From Pseudomonadota bacterium (GTDB lineage: Bacteria > Pseudomonadota > Alphaproteobacteria > Sphingomonadales > Sphingomonadaceae), in assembly GCA_029550345.1 (NCBI GenBank), contig JAKPHK010000011.1, positions 44,043 to 108,042 on the forward strand: a stretch of 64,000 nucleotides of DNA, given 5' to 3'. A model generated the notes under the pieces. The model was not told the DNA's origin. It saw only the letters and a list, made by a program, of their open reading frames with translations, and did no database searches. Of this stretch, positions 57,274 through 64,000 are shown one piece after another; within the stretch, counting starts at the first letter, position 1; each line of letters begins with the position of its first letter. A program made the translations under genes and the position numbers.

Positions 57274-59670
57274 ATGCGGCACACTATCAAATCCTGGCGC
57301 AATTACCGCTGCCTGCTTGCCACCACCGCGCTGGTGGCAGTTTTTCCGGCCACTGCTTTCGCGGCTCCCGACGATGCCGCCGCCGTAAACGAAGATCCGG
57401 ATGCACCGGCCGAAATCGTGGTTTCCGCGCGCAAGCAGAACGAATCCGCGCTGGAAGTGCCGATCGCGCTCAGCGCCTTTTCCGAATCCGTCCTGCAGGA
57501 TCGCCTGGCCACCGGCATCGCCGACGTGGCTGACTTCACGCCCGGCTTCCAGATGCAGCAGTCGTTCGGTCGTGGCTTCGACCGCCCGATCATCCGGGGC
57601 GCCTCGAACATCATCCAGGCCGACGGCAAGGTCGGCATCTTCCTGAACGGCGCCCCCTACCTGGGCGACTTCTCCTCGCTCGACCTCGCCGCCGTGCAGC
57701 AGATCGAAGTAATCAAGGGTCCGCAGTCGGCCGTGTTCGGTCGCGGCACCCTGTCGGGCGCAATCAACGTGACCCTCAAGCGCCCCGGCGACAAGCTGGA
57801 AGGCAAGATCAGCGCCACGATGGGCAACTACGAGCGCCGCGAAATCAGCGGTTTCGTGTCGGCGCCCGTGTTGCCGGGCGTGGGGATCCAGGTGGGCGCC
57901 AAATCTTATGACATCGCCGGTCAGTTCGTGAACTCGGCCGTGCCGGGCGAGCGTCTAGGCGACCAGAATACCGTGCAGTACACTGCCGGCGTGTATCTCG
58001 ATCCGGCCCCGGATCTTAGCGCCAACGTGCTGTGGCTGCATCAGCGCGACCGCGACGGCATGTACGCCATCGGCCTGCAGACCGCCGCGAACAACAACTG
58101 CTACCTGACCACCCGGCCGTACTACTGCGGCACGGCGAAGCTGCCGCAGAGCTATGCGATCAATTCGAACAAGCTCCAGTATCCGGGCACCTACCGCAAC
58201 GCCGATCGCTTCATCGGCGACGTGAACTGGGACATCGTCGGCTCGGGCTACAACCTGTCGTTCCAGGTGGGCTATTCGGACGTGGACGAGGTCGTCGGCA
58301 CCGACCAGACCTATGACGGTCGCGAGTTCTACATCCTCGGCTCGGCCTTTGGCTGCTCCTTCGTGCCGCTGACGAACCAGTTGTGCTCGCAGTCGGCGTT
58401 CAACATCACCGACGGGACCAACCGCAAGACCCAGACCTACGAACTGCGCCTGTCCTCGCCAGCTTCGCAGCGCCTGCGCTGGCGAATCGGCGGCTTCGTC
58501 AGTCACGACAAGAAGCGCGCCCTCACCGAGTGGCTCGAGGCGACGGAACTCGGCCTCGATGCGCTGGCCGACACCGTCACCGTCCGCAACCAGGCCGTCT
58601 TCGGCGGAATCGACTTCGACGTGAGCGACACCGTGACCGTTGGCGCCGAACTGCGTCACCAGATCGACAAGGTTCGCAACTACACCCCGGCGTACCGGGC
58701 TGGTGACGTGTTCACCACGGCCTACCTTGCCACCCTGGTTGGCCCGGATGCCAACAAGATCGTCGGCGTGGCTGGCATGCGCGAGGGTACGTTCAAGGCC
58801 ACCCTGCCGCGCGTGACGGTGAACTGGCGCCCGAGCAAAGATCTCTCGTTCTATGCGCAGTTTGCGCAGGGCAACGCACCGGGCGGCTTCAACCAGATCG
58901 GTGCGCCGCAATCGACCTATGACGAAGAGAAGCTGACCAACTACGAAGTGGGCCTCAAGACCACCCGTTGGGGCTTCAGCTACCTCAACCTGTCGGCGTT
59001 CTGGCAGGAATACCGCAACCAGGTTCTGACCAACACCTATACCACGGGTACCGCGATCAACAGCTACCGTGCGAACATTGGCAGCACCCGCATCCGCGGC
59101 CTTGAGCTGGAGGGTGCCTACCCGCTCGCCGGCCGTGCGCTGCGGCTGCAGTTCAATTACACGTTCCTCGATGCCAAGATCACCCGCGGCATCGAAGCCG
59201 ACCAGGCGCTGCTCCTGCTGGGAACGGCCTGCAAGGTTGGCTCCACCACCAACCTCGACCTGCCGGGGTGCCGCAATGCAGCGTCTATCGCCGGCAAGAC
59301 CCCGCCGATGGTGTCGAAGCACACCGGCGCAATCGGGCTCCGCTCCGAACTTCCGCTGTCCGACACCATCAATGTGTTCGCTGGCGCCGACGTGGTCTAT
59401 CGCAGCAAGTTCTTCGACATCCTCAATCTGATCGACACCGGCAACTCGACCCGCGTGAACATCCAGGCGGGCATCGAGACGAACGGCGGCCTGCGCATCC
59501 AGGCCTATGCCCGCAACCTGTTCGACGACAAGACGCCTGTGGGCATCCTGCGTTACATCGATCGTGGTCCCGGCGTGGCCAAGGCGCCCACAGGCGACTC
59601 CAGCCGTGCCTTTGCGATCACGCCATCGCGCAAGCCGGAATTCGGACTGACCGTCACCCAGACGTTCTGA
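57274..59670 (+). CDS. TonB-dependent outer-membrane receptor 3
   Basis: 798 aa from ATG 57274 with GGGGGATT upstream. Signal peptide 'CLLATTALVAVFPATAFA'. The plug has 'PAEIVVSARKQNES', 'FDRPIIRGASNI' and 'IEVIKGPQSAVFGRGTLSGA'; the barrel ends '...FGLTVTQTF'. Its plug differs clearly from TBDR1 and TBDR2, so it may import a different compound or isomer. It is preceded by operator site 6 and followed by a terminator, so it is a single-gene unit of the regulon. Confidence 0.93.
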   Translation: MRHTIKSWRNYRCLLATTALVAVFPATAFAAPDDAAAVNEDPDAPAEIVVSARKQNESALEVPIALSAFSESVLQDRLATGIADVADFTPGFQMQQSFGRGFDRPIIRGASNIIQADGKVGIFLNGAPYLGDFSSLDLAAVQQIEVIKGPQSAVFGRGTLSGAINVTLKRPGDKLEGKISATMGNYERREISGFVSAPVLPGVGIQVGAKSYDIAGQFVNSAVPGERLGDQNTVQYTAGVYLDPAPDLSANVLWLHQRDRDGMYAIGLQTAANNNCYLTTRPYYCGTAKLPQSYAINSNKLQYPGTYRNADRFIGDVNWDIVGSGYNLSFQVGYSDVDEVVGTDQTYDGREFYILGSAFGCSFVPLTNQLCSQSAFNITDGTNRKTQTYELRLSSPASQRLRWRIGGFVSHDKKRALTEWLEATELGLDALADTVTVRNQAVFGGIDFDVSDTVTVGAELRHQIDKVRNYTPAYRAGDVFTTAYLATLVGPDANKIVGVAGMREGTFKATLPRVTVNWRPSKDLSFYAQFAQGNAPGGFNQIGAPQSTYDEEKLTNYEVGLKTTRWGFSYLNLSAFWQEYRNQVLTNTYTTGTAINSYRANIGSTRIRGLELEGAYPLAGRALRLQFNYTFLDAKITRGIEADQALLLLGTACKVGSTTNLDLPGCRNAASIAGKTPPMVSKHTGAIGLRSELPLSDTINVFAGADVVYRSKFFDILNLIDTGNSTRVNIQAGIETNGGLRIQAYARNLFDDKTPVGILRYIDRGPGVAKAPTGDSSRAFAITPSRKPEFGLTVTQTF

Positions 59671-59679
59671 TGACAAATC

Positions 59680-59716
59680 GGGCCGGGACATGCACTGGCA
59701 CGCCCCGGCCCATTTT
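59680..59716 (+). terminator. Terminator after TBDR3
   Basis: GGGCCGGG / CCCGGCCC perfect 8-bp stem with a 16-nt loop, followed by ATTTTCC, starting 10 bp after the TBDR3 stop. Confidence 0.7.
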
Positions 59717-59829
59717 CCTTGATCTGACCGTCGGCCAGCATGCCCGGCAGACAACCCCCGCTCCACCTGAATTGGCGCCCCATCGCCCCCGGCGAAAAGC
59801 GTCGGAAGCAATGCAAGGCTCCTCATTAG

Positions 59830-60213
59830 ATGAACAGACTTCGCCTGACTCTCGCCGCCGTGCTCGCCGCTTCGCCGGCGTCGGCGCTCCTGTCGCAATC
59901 GCAGACCGCCCAACCCAGTCCGCGCACATGGCTGCAGTGTCGCGCCTGCCACACCGCCAAGGTCGGCGAAGCCAACAAGGTTGGGCCGAACCTCAGCAAG
60001 CTGTTCGGCGCCCGGGCTGGCACGCTTCGCGCCAACTACTCCTATTCCCCGGCCCTCAAGGCATCGGGCATAGTCTGGAATGACAAGACCCTCGATGCCT
60101 GGCTGGCCAACCCGGCCGCAACGGTCCGCGGCACCCGGATGGCCTATCCTGGCCTTGCCAATCCAGCAGAACGCAAGGCCCTGATCGCCTGGCTGCGCAA
60201 GGAAACCCGATGA
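59830..60213 (+). CDS. Class I cytochrome c
   Basis: 127 aa with a Sec signal peptide ('RLRLTLAAVLAASPASALLSQ'). The haem-binding motif is 'CRACH', the usual 'VGPNLSKLFGARAG' follows, and the distal methionine is likely in 'GTRMAYPGLAN'. It is a periplasmic electron carrier. It overlaps the flavin amine-oxidase gene by 4 bp, so it is probably that enzyme's electron acceptor. Confidence 0.93.
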   Translation: MNRLRLTLAAVLAASPASALLSQSQTAQPSPRTWLQCRACHTAKVGEANKVGPNLSKLFGARAGTLRANYSYSPALKASGIVWNDKTLDAWLANPAATVRGTRMAYPGLANPAERKALIAWLRKETR

Positions 60214-61700
60214 TGAAATCCTCCCGGCATGACGATGCCACCACCTCGGCTTTAACCCGGCGCACGCTGGTCAAGGCGGGATTGGCCGCCGCGCTCATGC
60301 CAGGCCTGGCGAAGGCCGCAACCACCCGCAAGGCCCCCGCCAGTCCGTCCGCGCCAGCCGATGTGCTGGTTCTGGGCGCGGGCTTGTCGGGCCTCAACGC
60401 GGGCCTCCTGCTGGAAGAACAGGGCTTCCGCGTAACCGTGCTGGAGGGCCGCTCGCGCGTGGGCGGGCGGGTCTACTCGCTGACAGACATCCCCGGCCAA
60501 CCGGACGCCGGCGGCGCGGTGATCGCGCCGGGCTATGCCCGCCTGCTGGACCGCGCCGGGCAATTCGGGGTGCCGCTGCGTCCCTTGGCCTCCCCGGTGG
60601 ACAAGAACGGGCCAATGGCCATCCACGTATCAGGCCAGACGATCCCCGCGGCCCAGTGGGCCGGTTCGCCGCTCAATCCCTTCCCGCAGGGGCCCTTGCG
60701 CGCCGTGCCGCCTTATGCCGTGGGCATGGCCGCGCTACGCACCAGTCCGCCGGTTCTGCAATCGGTGGGCGACTGGCGCGAGCCGGCATTTGCCGACCGC
60801 GATATCTCCATTGCCGACTACCTCACCGCCAAGGGCTGGACGCCCGAACAGCTGCGGCTGGCCTTCGCGGTGAACCCGGGATACGGCAATTCCGCCACCG
60901 ACCTGTCGGTGCTGATGATGTGGCACCTGCAGGAAAACATGCGGATCATGGCCGCCGATGGCAGCCCCGTCGTCCAGGCCGTTGGCGGCAACGCGCGGAT
61001 TCCCCAGGCCATGGCCGCCGCATTGAAGACGGAAGTGCGGTTCAACCAGCAGGTCGTCGGCGTGCGCAGCGATGCGGCCGGGGTGGAAGCAGTCACCGCG
61101 GAAGGCCAGGTCCATCGCGCTCGCTGGCTGCTCTGCACCTTGCCTGCATCGACCGCGCGGCTGGTTCGCTTCGATCCTGCACTGCCGCTGCTGCAACAGA
61201 CAGCGATCGACGAGATCACCTACAACCGCACTTTCCAGGTCTTCTTCGAAGTCGCCGAACCCTTCTGGGAAACCGACGGCCTGCCCGCATCGATGTGGAC
61301 CGACACCAGCGCCGGCCGGCTCATGCCACTGGGCGCCCTCGCTGGCGGGCCCGCCCTGCTGCTGGCCTACGTCAACGGTTTTGCAGCCGATCTGCTCAGC
61401 CGCATGCCGCCGGAACAGGCAGTGGCCCGCGTGCAGGAGAGCATCACCCGCATCCGGCCCGCAGCAGCAGGCAAGCTGCGGGTCCTGCATCATGTGAACT
61501 GGCAGGACGATCCCTTCGCTGGCGGCGCCTACACCTGCTGGCGGCCTGGCCAGATCCGCGCCGGCTTTGCCTCGGCCTTCGATGCGCCGGTGGGGCGCAT
61601 CGTCTTCGCCGGCGAACATACCGCGCGTCTGGCCAGAGGCATGGAAGGCGCCATGGAATCGGGGGAACGGGCCGCGCTGCAGCTGATGGAACTGATCTGA
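60210..61700 (+). CDS. Tat-exported flavin amine oxidase/dehydrogenase
   Basis: 496 aa from ATG 60210. 'LTRRTLVKAGLAAALMPG' is a twin-arginine signal, so the enzyme is folded and cofactor-loaded before export. FAD sites: 'VLVLGAGLSGLNAGLLLEEQG', 'VLEGRSRVGGRVYS', and the C-terminal 'GRIVFAGEHTARLARGMEGAMESG'. It resembles monoamine oxidase/L-amino-acid oxidase, but the coupled cytochrome c suggests dehydrogenase action in the periplasm. The substrate may be an amine or a cyclic C-N compound. Confidence 0.91.
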   Translation: MMKSSRHDDATTSALTRRTLVKAGLAAALMPGLAKAATTRKAPASPSAPADVLVLGAGLSGLNAGLLLEEQGFRVTVLEGRSRVGGRVYSLTDIPGQPDAGGAVIAPGYARLLDRAGQFGVPLRPLASPVDKNGPMAIHVSGQTIPAAQWAGSPLNPFPQGPLRAVPPYAVGMAALRTSPPVLQSVGDWREPAFADRDISIADYLTAKGWTPEQLRLAFAVNPGYGNSATDLSVLMMWHLQENMRIMAADGSPVVQAVGGNARIPQAMAAALKTEVRFNQQVVGVRSDAAGVEAVTAEGQVHRARWLLCTLPASTARLVRFDPALPLLQQTAIDEITYNRTFQVFFEVAEPFWETDGLPASMWTDTSAGRLMPLGALAGGPALLLAYVNGFAADLLSRMPPEQAVARVQESITRIRPAAAGKLRVLHHVNWQDDPFAGGAYTCWRPGQIRAGFASAFDAPVGRIVFAGEHTARLARGMEGAMESGERAALQLMELI

Positions 61701-61728
61701 GGGACGCGTCTGGCGCCGTCCCCGTCCC

Positions 61729-62141
61729 TCACCAGACCGTGAACCCGCCATCGACCGCGAGGGACTGGCCGGTGACGAACGATGCCTCGGGCGAGCAGAG
61801 CCAGATCACCGCGTCGGCAATTTCACGGGGCACGCCAAGCCGGCCCATGGGCGTTGCCAGCTTGAGCTGTTCCATGTCCGCCCGGTTGTCGGCCGCATCG
61901 GTGATCGCGGTTCCGCCGATGCCGCCGGGGCACACGGCGTTCACGCGGATGCCCATTCGCGCATAGTCCAGCGCCACGCTCCGGGTCAGGCCGACGACGC
62001 CGAACTTGGAAGCGGAATAGGCGGAAAGGCCCGGACCGCTCACCACGCCCATGATGAACGAGGTGTTGACGATGGCGCCCCCGCCCTGCCGCAGCATCTG
62101 AGCGCATTCGTGCTTCAGGCACAGCCACACGCCCTTGAGAT
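61729..62141 (-). pseudogene. SDR gene truncated by an IS3-type insertion
   Basis: The minus strand encodes the C-terminal ~137 residues of an SDR: 'NLKGVWLCLKHECAQML', 'GAIVNTSFIMG', 'SAYSASKFGVVGL' (Tyr-x3-Lys) and 'FVTGQSLAVDGGFTVW'. The N-terminal NAD(P)-binding half (TGxxxGIG, NNAG) is missing because the frame enters IS3 sequence at about 62142. The catalytic Tyr and Lys remain, but a working enzyme is unlikely. Confidence 0.85.
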
Positions 62142-62517
62142 TGACCTGCCCCCCGCTGGTCCCGCGGTCATAACGAGAGTCTGCCGGTTTGATATTGGTG
62201 CTGCTCCACCGGCACAAGCGCGTCGGGTGTGACGCTTCCATCATGCAGGAACGCCCGACGCGCTTGTGCCGGTGTTCGGTTCCCCAGGGATGAGTGCGGC
62301 CGGACGTTGTTGTAGTCGTAGCGCCAGACGGCCAGCTTGCGCCGGGCGTCAGCCAGGCTGCCGAACAGTTCCTCGTTCAGGAACTCGTCGCGCAGCGACC
62401 CTTTGAACGATTCAATGAACGCATTCTGCTGCGGCTTGCCGGGATCGATGTAGTGCCACTCGACCCGGTTTTCGCTGGCCCACTTCAGGATCGCCCGGCT
62501 GGTGAACTCGGTCCCGT
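62142..62517 (-). mobile_element. IS3-family element remnant (OrfB C-terminal part)
   Basis: From about 62517 down to the stop at 62168 the minus strand reads '[58 protein letters not shown]', '[15 protein letters not shown]', the DDE transposase C-terminus of IS3 elements with its final Glu ('FIESF'). The end in the SDR gene is probably TGACCTGCCCCCC at 62142, a typical IS3-type terminus (boundary inferred). The conserved 'DNG' before 'TEF' is broken at ~62517, where the IS110-type element begins. Only the 3' third of the transposase remains in the window. Confidence 0.82.
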
Positions 62518-62532
62518 AGCACATTGGGAACC

Positions 62533-62652
62533 GGTCCCTCGAAGGGCCGCATTGCCTTGATGAAGACAAGGGCGCGTAGCGCCCGCCGGCGTCATCAAGG
62601 CGGCCATGACCGGCCAGCAGGTCTCTAAAGTGAAGTTGTCGACTCAACACTT
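62533..62652 (+). ncRNA. Candidate bridge RNA in IS110 left end
   Basis: Three stem-loops lie between the element's left end and the transposase. They are 62533-62548 (GGTCC/GGGCC); 62554-62601 with a perfect outer stem GCCTTGATGA/TCATCAAGGC and an inner hairpin GGGCGC-GTA-GCGCCC; and 62626-62652 (AAAGT..GTTG / CAAC.ACTTT). IS110-group elements encode a structured bridge RNA in this place with loops that pair to target and donor DNA. The guide loops cannot be assigned without the other end of the element. Confidence 0.5.
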
Positions 62653-62668
62653 TGGAGACTGACCGACC

Positions 62669-63961
62669 ATGACCAAGCTCAGTTCTACTCCCGCCGATGC
62701 CGTGCTGGTAGCCATCGATATGTCCAAGCACCGCCAGGAGGTGCTGATCGAACGCCCGGAAGGCGGGCGTCGACGGCGCATGACGGTGATGGCGACCAAG
62801 GTGGACTACGATCGCCTCGCCACGGACCTCAGCGATGTCGGGCGTCCGATCGTCGTCGGATTCGAAGCCACCGGTAACTACCACCGTACACTGGCACACC
62901 GACTGCTTGCGGCGGGTTTCGAGCTGCGGCTGATCTCGTCCGTCGCCCTGGCCCGCACCCGCGAGGCGCTGCACAATGGCTGGGACAAGAACGATTCCAA
63001 GGATGCGCAGGTGATCCTGCACATGCTGCGGATCGGCGCCACCCAGCGCTACGTCGATCCTCTCGCCGCAGGCATCAACGATTTGCAGGAGATGTCGAAG
63101 ACGCACGAGGCGATCTCCAAGGCGAAGACCCAGACCTGGCACCGTATTTTGACCCACTACCTGCCGCTTTATTTTCCGGAGATCGAGCGCTTCGCTGGCA
63201 ACAGCCGCTCAGACTGGTTCCTTGCCCTGATCGAACGGTTCCCGACCCCGGCCAGCATGACCGCGCTCGGCCAGGAGGCCTTCACGCGCGAGGCCTGGTC
63301 ACTCGTTGGCCGCAAGGTGTCCAAGGCCCGGCTGATCAACGACATTTACGAGACCGCCTGTGCATCCGTCGCGCTTCCGGTCGACGAAGATTCCATTGCC
63401 ATAACGATGTTCCGCATGGTCATTGCGCAGGCGCGCAGCCTTATCCGACAGCGCGACGAGATCGAGCGAACCGCGCATGCCGTGCTGGCTGAGAACCGGG
63501 ATTACCAGCTCCTGCGCAAGATCCCTGGGATCGGGCCGATCAACGCGTTGACCATCCTCGCCGAGGCCGGCGACCTTCGGCGGTTCGCCCACCACCGCCA
63601 GTTTCTCAAGTTCTGCGGGCTGGATCTCGCGACCTGCCAGTCGGGCACCTTCCGCGGGCGAACCAAGCTCTCGAAGTACGGCAATGCCCGGCTACGCCGC
63701 ACCTTCTGGATGGCCACCCAGGTCGCCATACGTCAGCGCGACAACAGCTTCCGCGATAAGTTGGGGCGCTACGTTGCCGGGCATGGCAACGACCCCGATC
63801 GCCGCCGCAAGGCGATGACCGCACTCACCGCCAAGATGGCGCGCGTTGCTCACGCCGTCATCAAGACGGGAACCGAGTACCGTCCGTTCGTCGAACGGGC
63901 GGACACCAGATGGAAGGACCCCTCTCTGTCGTGCCGCGAGGGCGCTACGGCGACCCTGTAG
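62669..63961 (+). CDS. IS110-family transposase (DEDD recombinase)
   Basis: 430 aa. The N-terminal RuvC-like DEDD domain shows D in '[11 protein letters not shown]', E in '[10 protein letters not shown]' and D in '[13 protein letters not shown]'. The C-terminal Transposase_20 domain is '[26 protein letters not shown]' with '[31 protein letters not shown]' carrying the serine region. It catalyses RNA-guided insertion and excision with the upstream non-coding region. The gene is intact and GGAG lies ~10 bp before the ATG, so the element may be active. Confidence 0.95.
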   Translation: MTKLSSTPADAVLVAIDMSKHRQEVLIERPEGGRRRRMTVMATKVDYDRLATDLSDVGRPIVVGFEATGNYHRTLAHRLLAAGFELRLISSVALARTREALHNGWDKNDSKDAQVILHMLRIGATQRYVDPLAAGINDLQEMSKTHEAISKAKTQTWHRILTHYLPLYFPEIERFAGNSRSDWFLALIERFPTPASMTALGQEAFTREAWSLVGRKVSKARLINDIYETACASVALPVDEDSIAITMFRMVIAQARSLIRQRDEIERTAHAVLAENRDYQLLRKIPGIGPINALTILAEAGDLRRFAHHRQFLKFCGLDLATCQSGTFRGRTKLSKYGNARLRRTFWMATQVAIRQRDNSFRDKLGRYVAGHGNDPDRRRKAMTALTAKMARVAHAVIKTGTEYRPFVERADTRWKDPSLSCREGATATL

Positions 63962-64000
63962 ATAATGTTCGGGCCTTCCATCTGGCATCCGCATCTCATT

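Larger units (their letters stand above)
62518..64000 (+). mobile_element. IS110-family insertion sequence inside the IS3 remnant
   Basis: The element begins where the IS3 transposase frame is broken (about 62518) and carries one transposase gene. The right end is not seen: the last 39 bp do not resume IS3 sequence, so the element continues past the window. IS110 elements insert without terminal inverted repeats and carry a non-coding region upstream of the transposase. The 151 bp before the gene contain three hairpins. Confidence 0.8.

Noticed and set aside
57955..59952. Minus-strand frame of 665 codons opposite TBDR3
   Set aside because: It is antisense to a complete receptor with signal peptide and terminator. 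No recognisable domain.
62518..63157. N-terminal 'half' of the minus-strand frame that ends in IS3 OrfB
   Set aside because: It is antisense to the IS110 transposase. Only the part below 62517 is real transposase sequence.

Overview
This 64 kb window is high-GC DNA from an alphaproteobacterium, most likely a sphingomonad (Novosphingobium/Sphingobium-like). The reasons are three large TonB-dependent receptors (TBDRs) of the sphingomonad 'EIIVTAQ' type, a dense array of CoA-linked catabolic genes, and the codon style. This is a judgement from gene content; no rRNA or other species marker is present. Almost the whole window is one catabolic supercluster. No tRNA, rRNA, CRISPR array or phage was seen.

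Layout. 1-10 kb: an Old Yellow Enzyme fragment, TBDR1, an AraC regulator, rnk, a two-component Rieske ring-hydroxylating oxygenase divergent from a TetR regulator (44-bp palindrome between them), and an acyl-CoA dehydrogenase. 10-18 kb (minus): TBDR2, MFS transporter, FAD oxidoreductase, Tat-exported nitrilase-fold protein, methyltransferase and a 120-aa unknown. 18-24 kb (plus): membrane protein A, then CitE lyase, MaoC hydratase, acyl-CoA dehydrogenase and two family III CoA-transferases. A HutC-type GntR regulator lies at 24 kb. 24.9-34.4 kb (plus): ten tightly packed genes (two MmgE/PrpD, PaaK-like ligase, amidase, HapK-like, SDR, PuuE-like hydrolase, crotonase, VOC, SDR). 34.4-39 kb (minus): FAD dehydrogenase, 69-aa protein, membrane protein B, a second nitrilase-fold protein, a DUF1330-NTF2 fusion. 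40-49.6 kb (minus): alpha/beta hydrolase, calycin-like protein, LeuC/LeuD-type hydratase, HMG-CoA-lyase family, CoA-transferase, DUF1838, membrane protein C, FAD oxidoreductase, YciI. 49.6-54.6 kb (plus): isochorismatase-fold amidohydrolase, two polysaccharide-deacetylase-fold proteins, ALDH, ADH. 54.6-61.7 kb: unknown 237-aa protein, membrane protein D, bicupin, TBDR3, cytochrome c and a Tat-exported flavin amine oxidase. 61.7-64 kb: a truncated SDR, an IS3 remnant and an IS110-family element.

The most striking feature is a repeated 12-bp palindrome, TTGTCCGGACAA or close variants. It occurs at six promoters (18221, 19115, 36372, 49567, 55351, 57213) that together head most of the transcription units. 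The HutC/GntR protein encoded in the middle is the obvious candidate repressor, so the window looks like one regulon.

Inferred pathway: PuuE/cyclic-imidase-fold proteins, an amidase and an isochorismatase-fold (maleamate-amidase-like) protein could convert cyclic imides or half-amides to dicarboxylates. LeuCD-type hydratase, CoA-transferases, MaoC, acyl-CoA dehydrogenase and CitE/HMG-CoA-lyase-type lyases could then cleave substituted maleates or succinates to central metabolites. Upstream oxidation would use the Rieske enzyme and several FAD oxidoreductases. The latter are paired repeatedly with a four-member family of small membrane proteins that may accept their electrons. The substrate is unknown.
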